11,934 nucleotides of DNA. Origin: Anaerolineales bacterium (GTDB taxonomy: Bacteria > Chloroflexota > Anaerolineae > Anaerolineales > Villigracilaceae). Below the pieces are notes generated by a model that did not search any database, was not told the DNA's origin, and saw only the letters and a list, made by a program, of their open reading frames with translations. Made by a program: the position numbers and the translations under genes. Below are positions 1-6,895 of the stretch, one piece after another (positions within the stretch are counted from its first letter, which is position 1; each line of letters opens with the position of its first letter). The stretch covers positions 1 through 11,934 of the forward strand of contig JAICRQ010000056.1 in the NCBI GenBank assembly GCA_025966435.1. Direction: 5' to 3'.

Positions 1-797
1 ATGTTCATCAGCAGGAAACTGCCTGTGCCAAACGAGCATTTCATTTCTCCGGCATGGAAGCATGCCTGCCCAAACAACGCGGCTTGCTGGTCCACCAGCA
101 TAGCATGAAGAGGCAAGGGTTTACCATTTCCAAAATCCACATCGCCGACCCAGCCCGCGGAGTCTTTCACGTCCGGCAGCATACTTCGGGGGACATCGAA
201 TAGAGCCAGTAATTCATCGTCCCAGTCGAAATCATTCATGTCGAACAACAAAGTACGCGAAGCTGTGGAGGGGTCGGTCACGTGCAGCTTGCCGTTGGTC
301 AGTGACCAGAGCACCCAGGTTTCCGTCGTTCCAAATTTGAGTTTCCCAGCATGCGCCCGTTCACGTATATCCGGGTAGGTTTCGAAGATCCATTTCAGCT
401 TGGGCGCGGAGAAATAGCTGTCGAGTAACAAACCGGTCTTTTGGCGGAGCGCATTCTGGTCCACGCGAGGAGCAAGCGCTTTGCATATAGATTCCCCACG
501 CGTGTCCTGCCAGACGATTGCGGGAGTGACCGGCTCGCCGGTTTCCGCGTCCCAGACGATGAACGTCTCCCCCTGGTTGTCAAACCCGACTCCTGCAATC
601 TCATACTTATCAAGCAAAGGTGCACATGCCTCTTTTACAGTTCGGACGATATCCAGCGGGTCCTGTTCCACCCACCCTGCCTGCGGAAATCGCGCGGGCA
701 GTTGCGCGGAATTCTTCGCCACCATTTCGCCGAGCTCGTTGACGATCACCGCCGTAGTCTGCGTTGTGCCCTGGTCAATGCCGAGAAGATATTTCAT
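1..797 (-). CDS. Glycerol-kinase-like FGGY carbohydrate kinase, N-terminal 265 residues (3' end beyond window)
   Basis: FGGY-family kinases phosphorylate a polyol or sugar with ATP in the cytoplasm. I translated this gene by hand from the ATG at 797-795; the frame is open to the left edge, giving 265 of the usual ~500 residues. The phosphate-binding motif GIDQGTT is at residues 6-12. Glycerol-kinase landmarks follow: AIVWQDTR at 93-100, TGLLLDSYFS at 121-130, VTDPSTASRTLLFD at 173-186, VDQQAALFGQ at 235-244 with catalytic-base candidate D236, and FGTGSFLLMN at 256-265. The overall match is closer to glycerol kinase than to xylulokinase or gluconokinase. One glycerol contact is changed: the family NQRET motif reads NQGET at 74-78, so the Arg that binds glycerol is Gly76. 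Glu77, Trp96, Tyr128 and Asp236 remain. The substrate may therefore differ from glycerol. GAGG at 805-802 lies 4 bases before the start. The gene is divergent from the SDR gene. Confidence 0.9.
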   Translation of the reverse strand, partial: MKYLLGIDQGTTQTTAVIVNELGEMVAKNSAQLPARFPQAGWVEQDPLDIVRTVKEACAPLLDKYEIAGVGFDNQGETFIVWDAETGEPVTPAIVWQDTRGESICKALAPRVDQNALRQKTGLLLDSYFSAPKLKWIFETYPDIRERAHAGKLKFGTTETWVLWSLTNGKLHVTDPSTASRTLLFDMNDFDWDDELLALFDVPRSMLPDVKDSAGWVGDVDFGNGKPLPLHAMLVDQQAALFGQACFHAGEMKCSFGTGSFLLMN

Positions 798-976
798 CGT
801 ACCTCGTTAGGGTGGAAACACAGGATTTTGAAAAAGGGTACGGGCAGCCGGCGGTCTCCAAAGCGGCTTTATTTCCAGCATGATTCTCTCAGGGGCGCGT
901 AATGTTAGAATCTTCCCTCCCGAGTTAGCGATCACAGGCGAATTGCTTTCAGTCATCTTCATTATAGGAGGAACGG
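798..976. other. Divergent intergenic region between kinase and SDR gene
   Basis: These 179 bases must hold the 5' signals of both flanking genes. On the plus strand TAGAAT at 906-911 is a possible -10 box, but I see no convincing -35 partner at the right distance. A short palindrome, AAAGC-G-GCTTT, sits around 860-870. I found no clear operator and no small gene with a ribosome site. Confidence 0.4.
966..971 (+). promoter_or_regulatory. Ribosome binding site of the SDR gene
   Basis: A full AGGAGG lies 5 bases before the GTG at 977. It decides in favour of this GTG start, which also places the first residues directly on the beta strand leading into the dinucleotide-binding motif. Confidence 0.8.
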
Positions 977-1606
977 GTGAACATCATTATTTTTGGTGCT
1001 TCGGGTGGGACGGGTCGGGAAGTAGTAAAACAGGCACTGGAGGCAGGGCATATGGTCACTGCGTTTGTGCGCACGCCGTCCAAAATAAATATGCAACACC
1101 CCAACCTGAGGGTCGTCCAGGGCGATGTGATGGATGCCCCTGCCATAGACCAAGCCGTTACAGGGCAGGACGCGGTCATCAGTACGCTGGGACCGACGAG
1201 GCCACCCGTGCCCCGTATGATGGAAACAGCTGCAAGAAACATCATTGCGGCGATGAACAAGCATGGGCTTCGACGGTTGATTGCAACAACAGGTGCCGGT
1301 GTGCGCCAGCCGGAGGATCAACCAAAACTGGTAGATACCCTCATAGGAGTCTTGCTTAGTCTTATGGCAGGCGAGGTGGTACGTGACTCTGCGGAAGGTG
1401 TGAGGCTAATTCAATCCTCGGACCTCGATTGGACGATCGCGCGCTTTCCAAGGCTCATGGATGGTCCCCATACAGGTAAATACCGCGCAGGGTATGTGAG
1501 CAAAGAATCCAGCACACAACTCTCCCGGGCAGATGCAGCAGATTTTGTTCTGAAAGAGCTTACCGAGAATGATTGGCTCAGGAAATTGCCGCTCGTGAGT
1601 TATTAA
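977..1606 (+). CDS. NAD(P)-binding atypical SDR protein (NmrA/biliverdin-reductase-B-like)
   Basis: This is a 209-residue cytoplasmic Rossmann-fold protein starting at GTG. The dinucleotide motif GASGGTG occupies residues 7-13 (G7, G10, G13), right after the first strand MNIIIF. VRTPSK near 31-36 suggests NADP preference, since an Arg follows the second strand. GDVMDAPAID near 49-58 and DAVISTLG near 65-72 are the usual later strands of atypical SDRs. The length of about 210 residues and the absence of a YxxxK pair in the classical position fit the NAD(P)H-binding group that includes biliverdin reductase B, YwnB-like and NmrA-like proteins. These are flavin/quinone reductases or redox sensors, and the exact substrate cannot be read from sequence. 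It appears to be a single-gene unit: 170 bases separate it from the next gene, and it is divergent from the kinase. No link to the neighbouring pathway is evident. Confidence 0.88.
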   Translation: MNIIIFGASGGTGREVVKQALEAGHMVTAFVRTPSKINMQHPNLRVVQGDVMDAPAIDQAVTGQDAVISTLGPTRPPVPRMMETAARNIIAAMNKHGLRRLIATTGAGVRQPEDQPKLVDTLIGVLLSLMAGEVVRDSAEGVRLIQSSDLDWTIARFPRLMDGPHTGKYRAGYVSKESSTQLSRADAADFVLKELTENDWLRKLPLVSY

Positions 1607-1719
1607 AAGTTAACCGCCTCGCTGTGGCAACAATGGTGTTTGACTGCAAAAGGCATAGATGAAATAGAGACATCGATCAACCCATTCCAGAATTTTCATC
1701 GTATTTCTACCAACCCAGT

Positions 1720-1725
1720 TATAAT
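1720..1725 (+). promoter_or_regulatory. Candidate -10 box upstream of the ABC transporter operon
   Basis: A consensus TATAAT lies 51 bases before the start codon of the substrate-binding protein gene. No good -35 hexamer is present at 16-18 bases upstream; TTTTCA at 1693-1698 is too far. The position before an operon makes it the best promoter candidate in the window, but it rests on one hexamer. Confidence 0.4.
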
Positions 1726-1732
1726 ACCGTAA

Positions 1733-1749
1733 GAGAGCATCCGGCTCTC
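1733..1749 (+). promoter_or_regulatory. Hairpin in the 5' leader of the ABC operon
   Basis: GAGAGC at 1733-1738 pairs perfectly with GCTCTC at 1744-1749 around a 5-base loop. A second small palindrome, CCTTTT-T-AAAAGG at 1756-1768, includes part of the ribosome site. Together they could modulate translation of the lipoprotein, though both stems are short. Confidence 0.35.
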
Positions 1750-1764
1750 GCAACCCCTTTTTAA

Positions 1765-1770
1765 AAGGAG
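1765..1770 (+). promoter_or_regulatory. Ribosome binding site of the substrate-binding protein
   Basis: AAGGAG lies 6 bases before the ATG at 1777 and confirms that start, which is followed directly by a lipoprotein signal peptide. Confidence 0.8.
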
Positions 1771-1776
1771 AAGAGA

Positions 1777-3030
1777 ATGAAGATCAGAAAGCTGTTGTTC
1801 AACCTTGCATCAGTGCTTGTGTTTGCTTCTCTGCTGGCTGCGTGTGGAGGCGGAGCCACGACAGAAGCACCGCCAGCGGCTACAGAAGCGCCTGTTACCG
1901 AAGCACCCACCGAAGCTATGACTGAGGCTCCCACGGAAGCGCCAACCGAGGCAGCCACGGAAGCGCCGACAGGTGCAGCTACCGAAGCACCGGCCGAAGG
2001 CGCAGTCAACATGGATGAGCTGATCGCCGCAGCCCAAGCCGAAGGCATGCTCACCACGATCGCTCTGCCACACGATTGGTGCAACTACGGCGCAGTGATC
2101 GAAGGCTTTAAAGCCAAGTACGGTCTGGAGGTCAATGAACTCGACCCCGGCGCCGGCTCAGGTGAGGAGCTGGAGGCAATTCGTGCCAACAAGGATAACC
2201 CGGGACCACAAGCCCCGGACGTGATCGATGTCGGTCTCGCCTTTGGTCCCACAGCCAAGGAAGAGGGTCTCATCCAGCCCTACAAGGTTTCCACCTGGGA
2301 TGAAATCCCTGAGGGCGCGAAAGATCCCGATGGCTACTGGTATGGCGACTACTATGGGGTGCTTTCATTCGAAGTCAACACAGCGGAAGTGGCGAACCCT
2401 CCCGCAGAATACGCCGACCTGCTCAACCCTGAATACAACGGGCAGATTGCTCTGTCTGGCGACCCACTGAGTTCCAATGCAGCCATCCTTTCGGTATGGG
2501 CTGCTGGGCTCGCAACCGGAGCCACCGGGGAGGAAGCTGCCACTGCTGGACTCGAGTTCTTTAAGCAACTCAACGAATCCGGCAACTTTGTCCCGATCGA
2601 CGGCGACTCACGCACAGTCGGGATCGGTGAGACTCCTATTCTCATCGACTGGTCGTATAACTCAATCGCAAATGATGTAACCCTTGCTGGCAACCCTGAT
2701 CTGGAAACTGTCGTGCCGACTGAAGGTCGCCTTGCCGGTGTGTACGTACAGGCGATCAGCGCCTACGCGCCTCATCCGAACGCTGCCAAGCTGTGGATGG
2801 AATACCTGTACTCAGACGAGGGCCAGCTCGGTTGGGCTTCCGGCTATTGCCACCCGATCCGGTTCGAGGCGATGTCTGCTGCTGGCACGATCCCCGAAGA
2901 TGTTTTAGCGCAGCTGCCCAGTACGGAAGGGGCTTACTTCCCAACCATCGAGGAGATCGAGGCTGCCAGGACCGTTATTACCGAGGGCTGGCCTGAGGTC
3001 GTGGGTGTCACCGTCCAACCTTCCCCATAA
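1777..3030 (+). CDS. ABC importer substrate-binding lipoprotein (family-1-like, Fe3+/polyamine/phosphonate type)
   Basis: This 417-residue protein is the extracytoplasmic ligand receptor of the importer encoded by the next three genes. A type II signal peptide is clear: MKIRK, a hydrophobic stretch, then the lipobox LLAAC with the lipidated Cys at residue 23. Residues 24-76 form a low-complexity linker of TEAP-like repeats that tethers the receptor to the membrane. The globular binding domain starts near 78 and runs to the C-terminus. It has the pattern of AfuA/PotD/PhnS-like receptors, for example LPHDWCNYG at 97-105 and WMEYLYSDEGQLGW in the C-terminal lobe. Only two cysteines occur in the mature domain (C102 and C358), so an inter-lobe disulfide is possible. 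The ligand cannot be identified from sequence. Genes for two permeases, an ATPase and a hydrolase follow on the same strand; the first starts 6 bases after the stop. Confidence 0.9.
   Translation: MKIRKLLFNLASVLVFASLLAACGGGATTEAPPAATEAPVTEAPTEAMTEAPTEAPTEAATEAPTGAATEAPAEGAVNMDELIAAAQAEGMLTTIALPHDWCNYGAVIEGFKAKYGLEVNELDPGAGSGEELEAIRANKDNPGPQAPDVIDVGLAFGPTAKEEGLIQPYKVSTWDEIPEGAKDPDGYWYGDYYGVLSFEVNTAEVANPPAEYADLLNPEYNGQIALSGDPLSSNAAILSVWAAGLATGATGEEAATAGLEFFKQLNESGNFVPIDGDSRTVGIGETPILIDWSYNSIANDVTLAGNPDLETVVPTEGRLAGVYVQAISAYAPHPNAAKLWMEYLYSDEGQLGWASGYCHPIRFEAMSAAGTIPEDVLAQLPSTEGAYFPTIEEIEAARTVITEGWPEVVGVTVQPSP
1861..1998 (+). repeat. In-frame Thr-Glu-Ala-Pro tandem repeat coding for the lipoprotein linker
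   Basis: Residues 29-74 of the lipoprotein are an irregular run of TEAP, TEAPT and TEAAT units encoded by imperfect 9-12 base repeats of the ACCGAAGCACCC kind. This acidic, Pro-rich linker follows the lipidated Cys and precedes the folded domain. Similar linkers are common in Chloroflexota lipoproteins, and the repeat number probably varies among strains. Confidence 0.85.
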
Positions 3031-3036
3031 TACCCG

Positions 3037-3948
3037 ATGAAGTCCTCGATTAGCTCTAGTTCACCACTTGCTAATCCGGCCGTGAGGGGCGCCAGGCGCC
3101 CCTCACGGTTCAAATTTGGGTACTGGCTCGGCGTCCTGCCTTTCTTCGTGTTCTCCGCTCTGCTCCTGATCGCGCCGACGGTAATTCTAGGTTATCGCAG
3201 CCTGGAAGGGCCGGATGGAGGACTGACTCTCGACAACTATCGCCAGCTCACGAGTGAAGCAGTGTTGAGCGCCTACGGGATGTCGATCCGCATCAGTCTT
3301 ACAAGCGCGGTCCTCGGAGGCCTGGTCGGGTTTCTCATCGCCTGGGCAATCTCGATCGGCGGCCTTCCACGTCCGTTACGGACGATTACCAGCACCTTTT
3401 CCGGAGTTGCTTCCAACTTTGCCGGCGTTCCCCTGGCGGCTGCTTACGTCTTTACCCTGGGGCGCGTGGGTGTAGTCACGGCGCTGTTCGAGCTATTGGG
3501 GATTGACCTGTATCGGAGCGGGTTCAGCCTGTATTCCTTCACGGGCCTCACACTGGTCTATATGTACTTCCAGATCCCGTTGATGGTGCTTGTCATTCTG
3601 CCTGCCATCGACGGGTTGAAACGGGAATGGCGCGAGGCAGCGGAGAACCTTGGGGCGACCTCAACGCAATACTGGCGCGACGTCGCACTGCCGGTACTGA
3701 TGCCGTCGATCCTGGGCACGATGATTTTGCTGTTCGGCAACGCGTTCGGAGCGCACGCAACCGCCTACGCCCTGACTGGTGGACTCTTCAATCTGGCAAC
3801 TCTGCTCATCGGTCAACAGATCTCAGGCGATGTGCTGCACAACCCCGGCCTCGGCTATGCGGTGGCGATGGGGATGGTGATCATTATGGCGCTTTCCATT
3901 TTGATCTACTCCGTTCTCCAGCGCCGCTCCGAAAGGTGGCTCAGATGA
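3037..3948 (+). CDS. ABC transporter permease (binding-protein-dependent, subunit 1)
   Basis: This 303-residue inner-membrane subunit forms the translocation pore with the next gene product. The first transmembrane helix lies near residues 30-50 (WLGVLPFFVFSALLLIAP). At least four more hydrophobic segments follow, and the cytoplasmic EAA loop that docks on the ATPase is REAAENLGATSTQYWRDVALP in the C-terminal third. The ATG at 3037 is 6 bases after the lipoprotein stop and has no obvious ribosome site, so translation is probably coupled. The region coding for residues about 15-24, ahead of the first helix, is a 29-base GC-rich palindrome. An in-frame GTG at 3082 lies inside it and is a weaker alternative start. 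The topology is of the PotB/FbpB/PhnU type. The ligand is unknown. Confidence 0.9.
   Translation: MKSSISSSSPLANPAVRGARRPSRFKFGYWLGVLPFFVFSALLLIAPTVILGYRSLEGPDGGLTLDNYRQLTSEAVLSAYGMSIRISLTSAVLGGLVGFLIAWAISIGGLPRPLRTITSTFSGVASNFAGVPLAAAYVFTLGRVGVVTALFELLGIDLYRSGFSLYSFTGLTLVYMYFQIPLMVLVILPAIDGLKREWREAAENLGATSTQYWRDVALPVLMPSILGTMILLFGNAFGAHATAYALTGGLFNLATLLIGQQISGDVLHNPGLGYAVAMGMVIIMALSILIYSVLQRRSERWLR
3080..3108 (+). repeat. GC-rich palindrome at the lipoprotein/permease junction
   Basis: The arm CCGTGAGGGGCGCC at 3080-3093 is perfectly complementary to 3095-3108 around a single central base. It begins 50 bases after the lipoprotein stop codon and lies inside the 5' end of the permease gene. 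Stem-loops at this junction are known in ABC importer operons to keep receptor mRNA abundant relative to permease mRNA. Here the element overlaps coding sequence instead of sitting in a spacer. No T-run follows, so simple intrinsic termination is unlikely. Confidence 0.75.
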
Positions 3949-4793
3949 CGGTCTCCGCGGCTCCTACCCAAGCCACAGTGAAAAGTGAAACAGCCAGGGC
4001 TCCTGTCCGGAAAAATCGGTTCTGGTCATGGCTGATCTTTGTGGTCGGGGCGCTCTACTTCCTGGTCCCTCTTGCCGCCACCTTTTACTGGTCCCTGCGG
4101 GCAGAGAAAGATAAGTTTGGCTTTGAGGCGTACCGCAGGCTGTTTGCGGATACCAACTTTCTGCCCTCTTTCAGTGAATCCATCGTCAACGCGATCGCTG
4201 CCATCCTCATTAGCCTGTTGATCATCGTCCCCACTGCCTACTGGGTGACATTGCGCTTACCAAAGCTCCGACCCGTGATCGAATTTATCACCCTTCTGCC
4301 GTTCGTGATTCCAGCGGTTGTACTGGTGTTCGGACTTATCCGCCTTTACAGCCGCCCGCCACTGCTGCTGACCGCCACATACGACAGCTCGCGGATCCTG
4401 CTCGTCTGTGTGTACGCCGCGCTGTCATTCCCCTACATGTTCCGCGCCGTCGATAACGGTCTGCGGGCAATGGACGTCCGTACGCTGACCGAGGCAGCGC
4501 AGAGCCTGGGAGCAAGCTGGCCCACCATCCTCTTTCGAGTGATCTTCCCCAACCTGCGGGTGGCTCTGCTCTCAGGCGCGCTGCTCACCTTCGCCATTGT
4601 CATCGGCGAGCTGACCATTGCGCTCTTTATGGCGCAACATACATTAGGTCCTTATATGGCGAACCTGACGCGCAGCAAAGTGTATGAGCCCTCCGCCATG
4701 GCGATCGTCGCCTTCGCCATTACCTGGGCAGCAATGGGCATTATCCAATTGATCGGGCGTGGACAACAAGGGCAGATTGCAGGCGGTCACTAA
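3945..4793 (+). CDS. ABC transporter permease (binding-protein-dependent, subunit 2)
   Basis: This 282-residue inner-membrane subunit is the second half of the importer pore. The frame is open much further upstream, to 3627, but I chose the ATG at 3945. It overlaps the previous stop as ATGA, it is preceded by AAAGGTGG, and it gives a normal cytoplasmic N-terminus of about 25 residues before the first helix (WSWLIFVVGALYFLVPLAAT). The EAA loop is TEAAQSLGASWPTILFRVIFP, with downstream helices ending in WAAMGIIQLIG. The length and arrangement match PotC/FbpB/PhnV-type permeases. The 4-base overlap with the first permease points to coupled translation and a 1:1 heterodimer. Confidence 0.9.
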   Translation: MTVSAAPTQATVKSETARAPVRKNRFWSWLIFVVGALYFLVPLAATFYWSLRAEKDKFGFEAYRRLFADTNFLPSFSESIVNAIAAILISLLIIVPTAYWVTLRLPKLRPVIEFITLLPFVIPAVVLVFGLIRLYSRPPLLLTATYDSSRILLVCVYAALSFPYMFRAVDNGLRAMDVRTLTEAAQSLGASWPTILFRVIFPNLRVALLSGALLTFAIVIGELTIALFMAQHTLGPYMANLTRSKVYEPSAMAIVAFAITWAAMGIIQLIGRGQQGQIAGGH

Positions 4794-4813
4794 TCCATAA
4801 AGCGAGCAACGCA

Positions 4814-5905
<1,092 letters not shown>

Positions 5906-5930
5906 ATTTTTCAGGAAAAATCAGCACAAC

Positions 5931-5959
5931 AATAGCGAACGTTTGCAGCGTTCGCTATT
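5931..5959 (+). promoter_or_regulatory. Perfect 11-bp stem-loop between ATPase and hydrolase genes
   Basis: AATAGCGAACG at 5931-5941 pairs with 5949-5959 around a 7-base loop, 25 bases after the ATPase stop. The following bases (CTTAAAC) are not a T-run, so it is a poor intrinsic terminator and more likely an attenuator or an mRNA-stability element. A weaker palindrome, ATTTTTC-AG-GAAAAAT, lies just upstream at 5906-5921. Confidence 0.6.
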
Positions 5960-5994
5960 CTTAAACTTCGAATGAAAGGCATTGAACACACATC

Positions 5995-6801
5995 ATGAGC
6001 AAAGTCATTCTTATTATGTCGGACGCCCTGCGCTATGACGTCGCGAGGAGTCACATGGGGTTTCTGGGACACCTCGTCGAAACCAAGCAGGCCACGCTGT
6101 ATAAGATCGTCGGTGAGCTGCCAAGCATGTCGCGCCCCATGTATGAGACGATCCACACGGGGATACCGACCAGCGAGCATGGGATCATCGCCAATACCAT
6201 CCTGAGGCGCTCGACAAAGCCAAATATCTTTCAATCTGTGGTGGAGGCGGGAAGGGTCACGGCAGCCGTCGCGTACTATTGGGTCTCTGAGCTGTATAAC
6301 CGCGCCCCCTTCGATTGGATCGACGATAAAGAAGTGGACGACGAGAATTTATTGGTCCAGCACGGGCGTTTTCACAGAACAGACGATTATCCGGATGAGG
6401 AATCGTTTGCATCCGCGGCGCACCTCGTGCGGAAGTTTTCCCCCGATTACCTGCTGCTCCACCCCGTCATGATGGATTACACGGGTGAAACGTACGGCTC
6501 CGATTCAAAGCAGTATCGCAGGCAGGCGATCCGGCAGGATGTTCTCCTCGGCACCGTATTTACAGAATGGCAGGAGCGCGGGTACACCATCCTGGTCACG
6601 GGCGATCATGGGATCAACAGTGACGGGCATCACGGCGGGACCGCCCTCGAGCAGCGCGAAGTGCCGCTGTTTATTATCCCGCCAGATCGGCAGGGCAACG
6701 GCGATACGGGGGAAACCGTCACCCATCTGCACATCGCTCCCACGATCCTGAAACTGCTTGATATTCCTATCCCTGAAACGATGAAGATGAAGGCGTTATA
6801 G
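5995..6801 (+). CDS. Alkaline-phosphatase-superfamily hydrolase (nucleotide pyrophosphatase/phosphodiesterase-like)
   Basis: This 268-residue protein has no signal peptide or membrane segment, so it should act on imported substrate in the cytoplasm. The superfamily metal-site order is visible: D10 in MSDALRYD, nucleophile candidate S46 in LPSMSRPMYETIHTG followed by SEHGII (60-65), D161 in MMDYTGETYG, D204 and H205 in GDHGI, H213 in HHGG, and H244/H246 near the C-terminus. The motif DxxGH, whose His binds the first zinc in typical phosphodiesterases, reads DYTGE here, so Glu165 replaces His. The nucleophile is Ser instead of the Thr usual in nucleotide pyrophosphatases. It may be a phosphodiesterase, phosphonate hydrolase or sulfatase-like enzyme. 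It follows the complete ABC importer on the same strand (89-base gap holding a stem-loop), which suggests it processes the imported ligand. The ribosome site is weak (AAAGG, 15 bases upstream). Confidence 0.82.
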   Translation: MSKVILIMSDALRYDVARSHMGFLGHLVETKQATLYKIVGELPSMSRPMYETIHTGIPTSEHGIIANTILRRSTKPNIFQSVVEAGRVTAAVAYYWVSELYNRAPFDWIDDKEVDDENLLVQHGRFHRTDDYPDEESFASAAHLVRKFSPDYLLLHPVMMDYTGETYGSDSKQYRRQAIRQDVLLGTVFTEWQERGYTILVTGDHGINSDGHHGGTALEQREVPLFIIPPDRQGNGDTGETVTHLHIAPTILKLLDIPIPETMKMKAL

Positions 6802-6820
6802 AGTTCCTTATCAAGGTACA

Positions 6821-6855
6821 AAAACGCTGGTCGGAATGGTTCCGACCAGCGTTTT
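6821..6855. terminator. Bidirectional intrinsic terminator between convergent operons
   Basis: AAAACGCTGGTCGGAA at 6821-6836 is perfectly complementary to 6840-6855 with a 3-base loop. The stem is GC-rich and flanked by an A-run on the left and a T-run on the right, so it can end transcription from both sides. It lies 20 bases after the hydrolase stop and 40 bases after the MttB-like stop on the other strand. A weaker hairpin (6869-6877 with 6882-6890, one mismatch) precedes it on the minus strand. Confidence 0.9.
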
Positions 6856-6895
6856 CATTCTAACCTCACTGCTCCAGCCGCCTAGAGCAGGTATA

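Noticed and set aside
441..902. Plus-strand open frames at 441-902 and 481-810
   Set aside because: They run antisense to the glycerol-kinase-like gene, whose motifs I could read continuously on the minus strand from 797 to 3.
1861..1998. Tandem repeats as a CRISPR or minisatellite
   Set aside because: Units are short, imperfect, in frame and encode a Thr/Glu/Ala/Pro linker after a lipobox. There are no uniform spacers.
3627..3944. Upstream extension of the second permease, 106 codons before 3945
   Set aside because: It overlaps the first permease coding region and reads as non-homologous, charged sequence. The ATGA overlap and ribosome site at 3945 give a normal permease length.
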